NCBI RefSeq assembly: GCF_011065895.1
Contig: NZ_JAALCR010000011.1
Span: 62,001-126,000 of the forward strand
From: Paludisphaera rhizosphaerae
GTDB lineage: Bacteria; Planctomycetota; Planctomycetia; Isosphaerales; Isosphaeraceae
Reading direction: 5' to 3'
Length of the DNA: 64,000 nt
A program made the position numbers and the translations under genes. The notes below the pieces were generated by a model. That model saw only the letters and a program-made list of their open reading frames with translations. It was not told the DNA's origin and did no database searches. Positions 28,338 through 37,476 of this stretch are shown here, piece by piece. Position 1 is the first letter of the stretch. Every line of letters starts with the position of its first letter.

Positions 28338-28641
28338 CGGTTCACCGCCCGAAGCAGCCCCGGCCGCGGGTCGGGGACGCCCGCCGCGGCCCCCTTGCGC
28401 CTCGCCCCGCCTAACCTGCGACGAGTGTAATCGGCTCGGGTCGGCGACGCCAGCGCGCATCCCGCACGACCATCGGATTCCGCGATTGCGACCGTGCGAG
28501 ACGCGACGCGCGATTTGACGCCTGACCTTGAATATCGGCGCAACATCTGCTCAAAACAGAGGTTCGATGCCTGATTTCGTCCTGGCGGGCTTCAAGGCCT
28601 TCGCTTCCGGATCCTCGACCGCCGCCCGAGAGGTGTCGACA
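28338..28641. other. Divergent promoter gap
   Basis: 304 bp between the leftward membrane protein and the rightward kinase. An alternative kinase start at 28567 (ATG after AGAGG) lies within it. No other gene seen. Confidence 0.4.
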
Positions 28642-29895
28642 ATGCCCCCAACCGACGCAGCTTCGGAAACGCCGCCGACGATCCCGGGCTATGAGGTCCT
28701 CCGCCTCATCGGCATGGGAGGCATGGGTCGCGTGTACCTTGCGCGCCAGCGGACGCTGGGGCGAAACGTCTGCGTCAAATTCCTCGCCAGTCCGACCGGA
28801 GGGCCCACGGCTGAGGCCCGCGAGCGGTTCAGCCGCGAGGCGAAGATCCTGGCGATGGCCGCGCATCCTCACGTGCTGACCATCCTCGACTTCGGCGCCT
28901 CCCCCGAGGACGGCACGCCCTTCCTCGTCACCGAGTACATCGAGAACGGCGACCTCCGCAAGCTCCTGCGCGACGGTCGGCCGATTCCCACGCCCCGTCG
29001 CCGCGCGATCCTGATCCAGATCGGCCAGGCCCTCGTCTACCTCCACAACAAGGGAATCCTCCACCGCGACCTGAAGCCGGAGAACATCCTGACCCCGACC
29101 GACTCGCTCGTCAAAGTGGCCGACTTCGGCCTGGCCGTGCTCCAGGAGGATCGCGGCCTGTTGACGCAAACCAACCGCGGTCTGGGAACGCTGGTCTACG
29201 CCTCCCCCGAACAACAGGCTGGACGGGTCGTCGACGAGCGGTCCGACCAGTATTCACTGGCCGCCATCGCCTATGAGATGACGACCGGGAAACGTCCGGT
29301 GGGCTCGTTCAAGCCCCCTTCCGAGGTCTCCCCGGGAGGCAACGATCGACTGGACGCCGTCCTGATGAAAGCCCTGGCGCACGACCCTGAAGGACGTTAC
29401 GCCGATCTCGAGGTATTCCTCACCGAACTCGATCAGGCTCTGACGCCCGCCTCGGGAGTCCGCCGCCCGATCCTGGCCGCGGGCCTCGCCGCGGTCGTCC
29501 TGGCGACGGCCGCCCGATGGGCGTCGACTCTCAACGCCCCCGCCCCGGCGCCCCCGCCGATCGTGGCGCCGAAGGTGGACCCGCCCGCCCCTCAGCCCGA
29601 CCCCGAATCTCCCGAGCGCCACAAGCTGATCGCGTTGCGAGCCCTCGAGATCTGGAAAGCGCAGGGGGCTCCGGAGGGAGAAGCGGGCCGGGCCGTCGCC
29701 GATGAGAACTGGGCCAAGGCCTCACGCGAAATCCACGAGGCCATCCAACTTCGGGCCTTCAAAATCTGGCAGTCCCAGGGGAGCCCCCAGGGCGAGGCCG
29801 GTGCCCGGGTCGCCGATCCGAACCAGCGCAGGGCGGAGGTGGAGCTTCTCCAGGAAGCCCTCAACGCGGCCCCGCCGGCTCCCCCCGCCCCATAG
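28642..29895 (+). CDS. Ser/Thr protein kinase with two C-terminal DUF2934-like repeats
   Basis: 417 residues from MPPTDAASE, with GAGAGGTG six bases upstream; an upstream ATG at 28567 also has AGAGG. Kinase domain about 17-270: GMGGMGRVY (23-31), Lys46, HRDLKPEN with Asp143, DFG (161-163), ASPE. One membrane helix (about 276-292, ILAAGLAAVVLATAA) follows, then a Pro-rich spacer. Two repeats close the protein at about 326-358 and 366-402, each with (R)ALEIWKAQGAPEGEA or RAFKIWQSQGSPQGEAG. This helix plus 'GxPxGxx' turn resembles DUF2934, usually a short stand-alone domain. The kinase and repeats are on opposite sides of the membrane by this topology. Confidence 0.92.
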   Translation: MPPTDAASETPPTIPGYEVLRLIGMGGMGRVYLARQRTLGRNVCVKFLASPTGGPTAEARERFSREAKILAMAAHPHVLTILDFGASPEDGTPFLVTEYIENGDLRKLLRDGRPIPTPRRRAILIQIGQALVYLHNKGILHRDLKPENILTPTDSLVKVADFGLAVLQEDRGLLTQTNRGLGTLVYASPEQQAGRVVDERSDQYSLAAIAYEMTTGKRPVGSFKPPSEVSPGGNDRLDAVLMKALAHDPEGRYADLEVFLTELDQALTPASGVRRPILAAGLAAVVLATAARWASTLNAPAPAPPPIVAPKVDPPAPQPDPESPERHKLIALRALEIWKAQGAPEGEAGRAVADENWAKASREIHEAIQLRAFKIWQSQGSPQGEAGARVADPNQRRAEVELLQEALNAAPPAPPAP

Positions 29896-30228
29896 GACCG
29901 TCGCGTCGAAGCCGGCCCATCCCGGCGCAATCTTTGCGACAAACCGAATCGTCGCCGTGCCATTCGCCAGAAAAACAGACGGCGACTGTCGCTCATTGTT
30001 CTTATTTTTCGATTTTTTAATGTCGACTTGTCAGGCCGGCCTCGGAATCGCGTAATGTCAAGCGAGGCCGTCGCGAACACGTCGACTTGCACGACCTCGA
30101 ACAGACAACCAGCGGACGTGCACCTAAATCCTCCCAGCGAAACACGCATCCACGGATTTGCGGTGATTCGTCATGGGTCGACGGCGTCTGCTCTCCCCGA
30201 CGATCTCGACCACCAGGAGCAACATCCC
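29896..30228. other. Gap upstream of the secreted protein gene
   Basis: 333 bp. An AT-rich run (TTATTTTTCGATTTTTTAAT) lies at about 30001-30020. TTGTCA followed about 19 bases later by TAATGT is a weak promoter candidate near 30028-30058. No gene is supported. Confidence 0.35.
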
Positions 30229-30897
30229 ATGAATAAGCACCGATTCGTCCCCGAGGGCGTAGCCCCGATGGAGGACCGCGTCGTCCTCAACGGCGGCGGA
30301 TTCAAGTTCCCGGCCGTCGCGGGCGGGGCCAATTCCCTGGGGATGCACGGCGCGTTCGTGCTCACGAGCAAGACCTACGCGGAGGTCCAGGCCGCGGTGA
30401 ACACGGCGATCGTGAACTTCACCCGCAACGCCCTGGCGCTCTATGACAAGGAAGGGGGCTTCACCGACGCCTTCAACTCGAAGGTCGGCGTCGGGACGCT
30501 CGGGAGCGGCTCGGCATCGTACCTGTATGCGTCGGGCACGGCCCTGGCCCACATCGACGCTCGGATGGCCGCCCTTGAGGCTCGCCTCCCCTACGGCCGC
30601 GGCCTGGGGACGAACAACCCGACGGGAGGCGCCGGGCTCTCCAACTTCACGGCCCAGACGAGCACAAACCCGGCGCTGACGGACGACGGCGGCCAATCGG
30701 TGGCGGAACTGCTTGAAACCGCGATCACCACAGCCACGACCCGATCCGAGCTGGCCGCGAACCTGGCGAGCGTCCGGACCGAGGTTCTGAGCTGGGGGAA
30801 CAACGGGAACACGGTGGGGATCCTTCCCGAGTACGTCGTGGCCTTCGGTCCAGCCGGCTCGAAAGACTTCGGCACCATGAACTCGAAGTCGCATTAA
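30229..30897 (+). CDS. Secreted-type protein with N-terminal MEDRVVLN motif
   Basis: 222 residues from MNKHRFVPEG, with AGGAG nine bases upstream. The N-terminus reads EGVAPMEDRVVLNGG, a form of the 'LExRxxLS' motif found near the start of many planctomycete extracellular proteins instead of an ordinary signal peptide (recalled). The remainder is a helical, Ala/Thr-rich region (YAEVQAAVNTAIVNFTRNAL; AELLETAITTATTRSELAAN) of unknown fold. No catalytic motif. Probably surface-exposed. Confidence 0.7.
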   Translation: MNKHRFVPEGVAPMEDRVVLNGGGFKFPAVAGGANSLGMHGAFVLTSKTYAEVQAAVNTAIVNFTRNALALYDKEGGFTDAFNSKVGVGTLGSGSASYLYASGTALAHIDARMAALEARLPYGRGLGTNNPTGGAGLSNFTAQTSTNPALTDDGGQSVAELLETAITTATTRSELAANLASVRTEVLSWGNNGNTVGILPEYVVAFGPAGSKDFGTMNSKSH

Positions 30898-30987
30898 CCT
30901 CCCCGGGGCGGCCCATGTTCGCCCTGGATCGCGGGCGGGCCGCGCAGCGGAATCCCCTGGGCCTCCGCTGTTCGCGGCCTCGCCGTC

Positions 30988-30996
30988 TGCTATGAT
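30988..30996 (+). promoter_or_regulatory. Extended -10 promoter TGcTATGAT
   Basis: TG-C-TATGAT lies 66 bases before the first ATG of the reductase-like gene. No good -35 is seen at the expected distance, which is acceptable for extended -10 promoters. Confidence 0.4.
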
Positions 30997-31061
30997 GTCG
31001 GCCTCGATCGGCCGCCGTTCGCTCTCGGACCGCGGCCGAGCCAGGCGACTTCGGAGGTCGG

Positions 31062-32048
31062 ATGTCATCAGATTTCTCGATCGCGCGGCCCGACGCTCTC
31101 GCCTCTCGCGAGGGGACCGCGAAGGAACGGATGAAGGCCCTCGTCGTCGGGGGCTCGGGACAGATCGGCGGCTGGCTGCTCCGCTACCTCGAAGCGCGAG
31201 GGCATGAGGCGACGGGGACGTACTCCACCCGGTCCTTTCCCGGGCTGACCCCGCTCGACGCCGCCGACGGTGACGCCGCCGCCAGGCTCATCGATGATCT
31301 CCACCCGGAGGTCGTCTTCTATCCCGCCGGCTTCACCTGGGTCGACGGCTGCGAACGCGATCGGGCCAAGGCCTACGGCGCGAATCTGGAACAGCCTCTA
31401 ACCGTCGCCAAGGCCGCCGCCAGGGCCGGCGCGCGGTTCGTCTACTTCTCGACCGACTACGTCTTCGACGGGAAGTCCGGCCCCTACGCCGAGGCCGACC
31501 CGGTCAATCCGCTGTCCGTCTACGCGCAGGCCAAGCGCGACGCCGAGGATGCACTCGAGGCCGCGATCGGCGACCGGCTCTTGACCGCCCGCACCTGCTG
31601 GGTTTTCGGCCCCGAACGACAGGGGAAGAACTTCGCCTATCAGCTCATCCGCAACCTGATGCAGGGCAAATCCATGCCCTGCCCCAGCGATCAGGTCTCC
31701 AGCCCGAGCTACGGCCCCGACGTCGCCCACGCCGTGCTGGCTCTGACTGAGGCCGGAGCCTCCGGAATGGTCCACGTGGTCGGTCCCGAGGTCATGGACC
31801 GCGTCGCCTTCGCCCGCGCAATCGCCCGCGCCTTCGGGTTAGACCCGTCGCTGATCGTCGGCAGACCAACGGCCGAGATCGCCCAGGGCGCCCCCCGACC
31901 ACTGGATTCAGGCCTGAAGATCGACCGGCTGGAATCCGTCCTGCCCGGGATGATGCGACCGCTCGACGCGACCCTGGCCGACTTCCGAGCCAAGCTCGAA
32001 GACCCGGCCCTGCAGGACTGGGTCGAGCCCACGACCCCAGGAGCCTGA
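31062..32048 (+). CDS. RmlD-like NAD(P)-dependent sugar-nucleotide reductase (SDR)
   Basis: 328 residues from the ATG after GGAGG; a second start at 31131 (MKALVVGG, after AAGGA) would begin directly at the Rossmann fold and is a real alternative. The fold shows VVGGSGQIGGWLLRYLEARG, then FYPAGFTWVDGCE and the active-site STDYVFDGKSGPYAE with YAQAK (YxxxK) about 20 residues on. This matches dTDP-4-dehydrorhamnose reductase and related extended SDRs. No other rml genes are nearby, so the substrate is unproven; the protein may reduce a different sugar nucleotide. Confidence 0.85.
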   Translation: MSSDFSIARPDALASREGTAKERMKALVVGGSGQIGGWLLRYLEARGHEATGTYSTRSFPGLTPLDAADGDAAARLIDDLHPEVVFYPAGFTWVDGCERDRAKAYGANLEQPLTVAKAAARAGARFVYFSTDYVFDGKSGPYAEADPVNPLSVYAQAKRDAEDALEAAIGDRLLTARTCWVFGPERQGKNFAYQLIRNLMQGKSMPCPSDQVSSPSYGPDVAHAVLALTEAGASGMVHVVGPEVMDRVAFARAIARAFGLDPSLIVGRPTAEIAQGAPRPLDSGLKIDRLESVLPGMMRPLDATLADFRAKLEDPALQDWVEPTTPGA

Positions 32049-32254
32049 GCCACTGCCACGCAGAGATGATTTTCGCATTTCGAAATCTTCCTCCCTGGAG
32101 GGGGAAGACAGACCGCGAAGCGGTCAGATGAGGGGGATGACCGGCGCGGGATTGCGAACGCCCGTCGGAAGCGCATCCGAAGCCGATCATCCTTCCTCTG
32201 TACACCGAGCCCAAAGCGCTCCGCACCGTCCTTCGAAGCCGAGGAACGTCAACG

Positions 32255-33421
32255 GTGGATGCGACGCCCGACCAACCCCCGGCAGCACCGGACGACACGC
32301 CTCCCCAGGCCGCGGACGACGCGGCGGGCGCGCTGAACGAGGTCGCGGCGGGCGGACTGCTCGAACGCGCCCCGGGGGCGGGCGAGGTCCGAACGCTGGC
32401 CTACGTGCTGATCGTCGCGGCGACTTCGCTCTACCTGCTTGAACGCCTGGAGCCTGTGCTTCGGCCCCTGCTGATCGCCGTCCTCCTCTGCTACCTCTTC
32501 CTCCCGTTCTACAACAGACTGCGGAAGCGGGTGCAGCCCGTGGTCGCGTTCATCATGATCGCGGGAGGGTTCACGATCGGCGTCCTGGCCCTGGGCCGAA
32601 TGGTCTTCCATGACGTCGTCACGATCGACCAGAACCGCCCTCGCTATCAGGCGCGTGAGACAGAGTTGGAACAGGGCTTCCGCAAAGCGGCCGCCGGCCT
32701 GACCCCCGCCTTCGCCAGACACCGCACCTCAGGCGACGCTGCGTCTCCGGACGATTCGCTCTCCGCTGAGCTGTCCGACCGGCTGGTCCGGGGAGCGGCG
32801 ACGGCCTTCGTGTCGATCGGCCTGGAGTCGATCGTGGTCGCCTTCTACATGATCTTCCTGTTGCAGTCGGCGGCGGGGCTGCCGGACCGCATCCGCTCCA
32901 GCTTCTCGTCCCAGCGAGCCGGGCGGATCATGAAGATTGTGGATTCGATCAACCTCGCGGTCTCGGAATACCTGGCGGTGAAGGTCAAGGCGAGCCTGCT
33001 GGTGGCTGTGCCGGTGGGCCTGCTCTGCCTGGCGTTCGGAGTCACCGGCGCGGCGACGTGGGGAGTGCTGACGTTCTTCGGCAACTTCCTTCCTTACATC
33101 GGCCCGCTGGTCTCCATCCTGCCGCCGCTGGCGATCGCCCTTCTGGAGTTCTCCACGATCGGGCCCCCACTGGCGTTCGCGGCCATTCTGCTGACGATCC
33201 ACGGCGTGACATCAAACGTCATCGAGCCGGCGATGACCGGACGGGCGCTCGGGCTCAACCCGCTCGTGGTGCTGGTCGGGCTGGCCTTCTGGAGCCTCCT
33301 CTGGGGGTTCGTCGGCCTGGTTCTGGCCGTGCCCCTGACCGTGATTTTCAAGATCATCCTGGAGCACACCCCGGCGACTCGCCCGTTCGCCCGCTTGATC
33401 TCGGAACAGGATTTGCCGTAA
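32255..33421 (+). CDS. AI-2E family permease
   Basis: 388 residues from GTG, with GAGGAA about nine bases upstream. The layout is that of the AI-2E/PerM family: an N-terminal pair of helices (VLIVAATSLYLLERL; LLIAVLLCYLFLPFYNRL), a helix (VAFIMIAGGFTIGVLAL), a large polar central loop (about 130-190), then a C-terminal set including VPVGLLCLAFGVTGAATWGV, FFGNFLPYIGPLVSILPP and LVVLVGLAFWSLLWG. The 'GNFLPYIGP' motif is characteristic. Family members export small molecules or exchange ions; autoinducer-2 export is shown only for one. It is 100 bp upstream of the carotenoid-type operon and may not belong to it. Confidence 0.88.
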   Translation: MDATPDQPPAAPDDTPPQAADDAAGALNEVAAGGLLERAPGAGEVRTLAYVLIVAATSLYLLERLEPVLRPLLIAVLLCYLFLPFYNRLRKRVQPVVAFIMIAGGFTIGVLALGRMVFHDVVTIDQNRPRYQARETELEQGFRKAAAGLTPAFARHRTSGDAASPDDSLSAELSDRLVRGAATAFVSIGLESIVVAFYMIFLLQSAAGLPDRIRSSFSSQRAGRIMKIVDSINLAVSEYLAVKVKASLLVAVPVGLLCLAFGVTGAATWGVLTFFGNFLPYIGPLVSILPPLAIALLEFSTIGPPLAFAAILLTIHGVTSNVIEPAMTGRALGLNPLVVLVGLAFWSLLWGFVGLVLAVPLTVIFKIILEHTPATRPFARLISEQDLP

Positions 33422-33521
33422 TTTCGGTCCATCCCACTCGTCCAGGCGTTTCCGCAGGGAGGCACGCCGAGGGGATGGAGCGGCGACCACTCGTCGCCGC
33501 TGTCGAAGGAGCGTACAGCCG

Positions 33522-35108
33522 ATGCGCGACAAGAGACGGGTCGTTATCGTCGGAGCGGGTCCGGGAGGGCTGGCCGCGGCGATGCTTTTGTCGGCGGCGG
33601 GGATGTCGGTCAAGGTCCTGGAGCGGATGCCGCGTCCGGGGGGCCGGACCTCGGCGCTGGAGGCGGAGGGCTTCCGGTTCGACGTGGGGCCGACGTTCTT
33701 CCTCTATCCCCGCGTCCTGGAAGCCATCTTCTCAGCAATAGGCCGCGACCTGCACCGAGAGACGACGATGGTTCGTCTCGACCCGCAGTATCACCTGGTC
33801 TTCGGCGACGGCGGCGAGATCCGGGCGACCCCCGACCTGGCCCGGATGGAGCGGGAGATCGCGGCGCTCTCCCCTGACGACGCGAGCCAGCTTCGGCGGT
33901 TCCTGGCGGACAACCGGGTCAAGATGGACCAGTTCCGTACCGTCCTGGAAACGCCCTTCCTCCGGCTGCGCGACATGATGTCGCCCTCCCTGGCGAAGAT
34001 GCTCCCCCTGCTCCGCCCCTGGCTCTCGCTCGACGGCGAGTTGAAGCGATACTTCCAGGACCCTCGCGTCCGATTGGCGATGACCTTCCAGTCCAAGTAT
34101 CTGGGGATGTCCCCCTTCAACTGCCCGAGCCTGTTCTCGATCCTCTCGTTCCTGGAGTACGAATACGGCGTCTTCCACCCGCTCGGAGGCTGCGCAGCGG
34201 TTTCCGAGGCGATGGCGAGGGTCGCCGAGGATCTGGGCGCCTCGATCTCGCTCGACGACGAGGTCGAGGAAATCCTCTTCGACGGCCGCCGGGCCGTCGG
34301 CGTTCGGTCGCGGTCGGGCGTCCATGAGTGCGACGCCCTGGTGATCAACGCCGATTTCGCCCGCGCCATGACGCGGCTCGTCCCCGAACGGCTCCGCCCC
34401 CGATGGACGAACCGCAAGATCGCCCGCAAGCGGTTCTCGTGCTCGACCTATATGCTCTACCTGGGGATTGAGGGCCGCTACGACGACCTGGCGCATCACA
34501 CGATCTACCTCTCCGAGGACTACCAGGAGAATCTCCGGGACATCGAATCGCGCCACGCCCTGTCGCGCGATCCGTCGTTTTACGTCCAGAACGCCTGCGT
34601 CACCGACCCATCGCTCGCCCCGAAGGATCGCAGCACGCTCTACGTCCTGCTGCCGGTGACCCACCAGCACGAGAACGTCGACTGGTCGCGCGAGGCGCCC
34701 GCCTTCCGCGAACTGGCCCTCCGTCAGTTGGCCAAGGTCGGGCTCAGGGACGTCGAGTCGCGGATCGTCTACGAGCACCAGACGACCCCGGCCGACTGGG
34801 ACCACCGTTACGAGATCCATCTTGGGGCGACCTTCAACCTGGCTCACAGCCTTTCGCAGATGCTCTACCTGCGGCCCAGGAACCGGTTCGAAGGACTGAG
34901 GTCCGTGTATCTGGTCGGCGGGGGGACGCATCCCGGCAGCGGCCTGCCGGTGATCTTCGAGTCGGCCCGGATCACGTCGAGGCTGGTGGGAGAGGACCTG
35001 GGAGTGACGGTCCCGATCGGCCGCGACGACGGTCTGCTCGATCCCGGGCGGCTGGCCGTACCGTCGCTGACCGGATTGACCAGCATGGCGCGAGGAGTCG
35101 ACGCATGA
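33522..35108 (+). CDS. CrtI/CrtN-type phytoene/diapophytoene desaturase-family oxidoreductase
   Basis: 528 residues. An FAD-binding start (VVIVGAGPGGLAAAMLLSAA) is followed by LERMPRPGGRTSALEAEGFRF-type sequence and DVGPTFFLYP, the typical CrtI N-terminus. The C-terminal signature VYLVGGGTHPGSGLPVIFES closes the FAD domain. Such flavoproteins desaturate or oxidise isoprenoid chains. First of a four-gene operon whose next gene overlaps by ATGA. With a second desaturase, acyltransferase and glycosyltransferase behind it, a C30-carotenoid (staphyloxanthin-like) route is plausible. No HpnCDE or squalene synthase genes are in this window. Confidence 0.92.
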   Translation: MRDKRRVVIVGAGPGGLAAAMLLSAAGMSVKVLERMPRPGGRTSALEAEGFRFDVGPTFFLYPRVLEAIFSAIGRDLHRETTMVRLDPQYHLVFGDGGEIRATPDLARMEREIAALSPDDASQLRRFLADNRVKMDQFRTVLETPFLRLRDMMSPSLAKMLPLLRPWLSLDGELKRYFQDPRVRLAMTFQSKYLGMSPFNCPSLFSILSFLEYEYGVFHPLGGCAAVSEAMARVAEDLGASISLDDEVEEILFDGRRAVGVRSRSGVHECDALVINADFARAMTRLVPERLRPRWTNRKIARKRFSCSTYMLYLGIEGRYDDLAHHTIYLSEDYQENLRDIESRHALSRDPSFYVQNACVTDPSLAPKDRSTLYVLLPVTHQHENVDWSREAPAFRELALRQLAKVGLRDVESRIVYEHQTTPADWDHRYEIHLGATFNLAHSLSQMLYLRPRNRFEGLRSVYLVGGGTHPGSGLPVIFESARITSRLVGEDLGVTVPIGRDDGLLDPGRLAVPSLTGLTSMARGVDA

Positions 35109-36664
35109 GCCGTTCGGAACGCATCGGAGTGATCGGCGGCGGACTGGCGGGGCTGGCCTCGGCCTGTGTGCTGGGGGCGCGAGGGTACGACGTCGTCCTG
35201 TTCGACAAGAACCCCTGGCTGGGGGGCAAGGCGGCCGTGCTCACTGAGGCCGGCTACCGATTCGACATGGGGCCGACCATCTTGCTGATGCCCTCGGTCC
35301 TGGCCCGGATCTTCGCCGAGGCCGGCCGCGACCTGAAGGACGCCCTCGAACTGGTCCCGCTCGACCCGCAGTGGCGGTCGTTCTTCGACGACGGCAGCGT
35401 GCTGGACCTCCACGCCGACCGCGACGCCATGACCCGGGCGGTCGACGCCTTCGCCCCCGGCGGGGGCGAGCAGTACGGGCGGTTCCTCGACTTCTCCGAG
35501 CGTCTCGACGACATCTCCCAGCGGTTTTACTTCTGGAAGGCGATCGGCTCCGTTCGCGACATGTTCGACCCGTCGTCGACGTTCAACCTCGCCATGCTCT
35601 CCGACCTGATCGCGATGCGGCCGTGGAGCACGGTGGGCAAAACGATTCGCGGATACGTGAAGGACGCCCGCGTCGCGCAGATGCTCGACCACTTCACCCA
35701 GTACGTCGGCTCGTCGCCCGACCTCTCGCCGGCCATCCTCTGCGGCATCGCCCACATGCAGACCGGCGAAGGCGTCTGGTATCCCCGAGGCGGGACGCGG
35801 GCCGTCGCCGAGGCTCTGGTGAAGCTCGCCTCCGAGCTGGGGGTCGAGTTGGTCACAGGGACGAGCGTGGAGTCGATCCGAACGGACGCCGCCGGGAAAG
35901 TTTTGGGCGTCGTGCTGGGCGACGGGAGGGAAATCCCGCTGGCCGCCGTCGTCTCGAATTCGGACGCCGTCCGCACACATCGTGAACTGCTCGCCGGCCG
36001 AGGCGCAGCCGATCGCTTTGAGGCCCGCCGCAAGTACGAGCCGGCCTGCTCGGGCGTCGTGATGTACCTGGGCCTCGACCGCCGCTACGAGCAACTGGCC
36101 CACCACGACTTCGTCTTCTCGCGCGACCCGCACGAGGAGTTCGACTACATCTACAACAAGGGCGAACCGGCCCCCGACCCGACCTGCTACCTCTGCGCCA
36201 CGGCTGGGACCGAGCCCGAGACGGCCCCCGAGGGGGGCGAGGCTCTGTACATCCTCGTCCACACGCCCTACCTCCGGCCGCACCACGACTGGAAGGCCAT
36301 GTACCCGGAGTATCGTCGGACGATCCTGGACAAGCTCGCCCGGACCGCCGGACTCACGGACCTGGAGAAGCACATCAAGTTGGAGCGTTGGCTGACTCCC
36401 CAGGACATCCACGACCGTTACCGGGTGCTCAACGGGGCGATCTACGGTCTGGCCAGCCACGGCCGGCTGAGCGGCGGGTTCAAGCCGTCGAACCGGAGCC
36501 CGGACGTCCCGGGCCTGTATCTCACCGGCGGGGCGGCTCATCCGGGGCCGGGGATGCCGATGGTCCTCATGTCGGGCTGGATCGCCGCCGACGCCCTCGA
36601 TACCGATGGGATCGTCGACCGGATCCGCGAGCCGATGGCCTCTCAGACGGCGGGCGCCCGGTGA
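35105..36664 (+). CDS. Second CrtI/CrtP-type carotenoid oxidoreductase
   Basis: 519 residues; starts at ATGA overlapping the previous stop. N-terminus IGVIGGGLAGLASACVLGARG, then DMGPTILLMPSVL; C-terminus LYLTGGAAHPGPGMPMVLMSG. It is homologous in layout to its neighbour but distinctly diverged, so the pair may act in sequence (desaturation, then terminal oxidation), as CrtN and CrtP do in staphylococci. That division is inference. FAD-dependent, probably membrane-associated. The next gene overlaps by GTGA. Confidence 0.92.
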   Translation: MSRSERIGVIGGGLAGLASACVLGARGYDVVLFDKNPWLGGKAAVLTEAGYRFDMGPTILLMPSVLARIFAEAGRDLKDALELVPLDPQWRSFFDDGSVLDLHADRDAMTRAVDAFAPGGGEQYGRFLDFSERLDDISQRFYFWKAIGSVRDMFDPSSTFNLAMLSDLIAMRPWSTVGKTIRGYVKDARVAQMLDHFTQYVGSSPDLSPAILCGIAHMQTGEGVWYPRGGTRAVAEALVKLASELGVELVTGTSVESIRTDAAGKVLGVVLGDGREIPLAAVVSNSDAVRTHRELLAGRGAADRFEARRKYEPACSGVVMYLGLDRRYEQLAHHDFVFSRDPHEEFDYIYNKGEPAPDPTCYLCATAGTEPETAPEGGEALYILVHTPYLRPHHDWKAMYPEYRRTILDKLARTAGLTDLEKHIKLERWLTPQDIHDRYRVLNGAIYGLASHGRLSGGFKPSNRSPDVPGLYLTGGAAHPGPGMPMVLMSGWIAADALDTDGIVDRIREPMASQTAGAR

Positions 36665-37476
36665 CGCGGAAGCCTGCGGCCGATGCTGTCCCACGGTCCA
36701 CCCCGTGGTTCTTTCGGGGCTTCCGCAAGTATGCGCGACGCTTCGTCGGCCGGAACTTCCACGCCCTCCGAATCGATCGCGACGGCCGGCCCACCAATCC
36801 CCCAGGGCCGGCGATCGTCGCCCTGAACCACGCCTCCTGGTGGGACCCAATGACGGCGCTGCTGGCGACGGAGTTGTTCCCACCGTCGCGCATCCACTTC
36901 GCACCAATCGACGAGCTGGGGCTGAAACAGTATCCGATCCTGGAACGTCTCGGCTTCTTCGGCGTGCAGTTGGAGACGCCCCGAGGCGGGATCGCCTTCA
37001 TGCGGCGGGCTTCGGCGATCCTGGCTCGCACGGAATCGATGCTCTGGATCACTCCCCAGGGTCAGTTCGTCGACCCTCGCGACCGGCCGGTGCGATTCAA
37101 GGAGGGGCTCGGCCGGCTTCTGCACCGTGAGCGAGGGATCTTCATCGCACCGATGGCCGTTGAATATCCCTTCTGGAACGACCGCCGACCGGAGGCGCTT
37201 GTCCGGTTCGGCCCGTGGATTGCAATTGGAGATGGCGCATCGCAGCCGGCCGACGCCTGGACGCGTCAGATGGAGGCGGCCCTGGAAGACTGCCAGGACC
37301 GCCTGATGGAATCGAGCCGATCGCGAGACGTCGACCGGTTCGAGACGTTCGTGCGCGGCTCGGCGGGCGTCGGAGGAATCTACGACATCGGCCGTCGCCT
37401 CCGATCGATGTTTCGCGGCGAGACGTTCTCGCCCGAGCACCAGGTCCATCAGCACCAGGATTCCCCTCCGTCATGA
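36661..37476 (+). CDS. PlsC-like acyltransferase
   Basis: 271 residues from GTG, overlapping the preceding stop. The HX4D motif is present as NHASWWDP (His57, Asp62). A second motif resembles the acyl-acceptor region (GIAFMRRAS), and WITPQGQFVDPRD resembles the PEG motif region of 1-acyl-glycerol-3-phosphate acyltransferases. Hydrophobicity is low, so it is probably peripheral. In this operon it may attach a fatty acid to a glycosylated carotenoid, analogous to staphylococcal CrtO. Phospholipid synthesis is the alternative. Confidence 0.85.
   Translation: MTRKPAADAVPRSTPWFFRGFRKYARRFVGRNFHALRIDRDGRPTNPPGPAIVALNHASWWDPMTALLATELFPPSRIHFAPIDELGLKQYPILERLGFFGVQLETPRGGIAFMRRASAILARTESMLWITPQGQFVDPRDRPVRFKEGLGRLLHRERGIFIAPMAVEYPFWNDRRPEALVRFGPWIAIGDGASQPADAWTRQMEAALEDCQDRLMESSRSRDVDRFETFVRGSAGVGGIYDIGRRLRSMFRGETFSPEHQVHQHQDSPPS

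Noticed and set aside
34865-36907. 680-codon open frame opposite the two desaturases
   Set aside because: Antisense shadow of strongly conserved + strand genes; low-complexity sequence with no motif.
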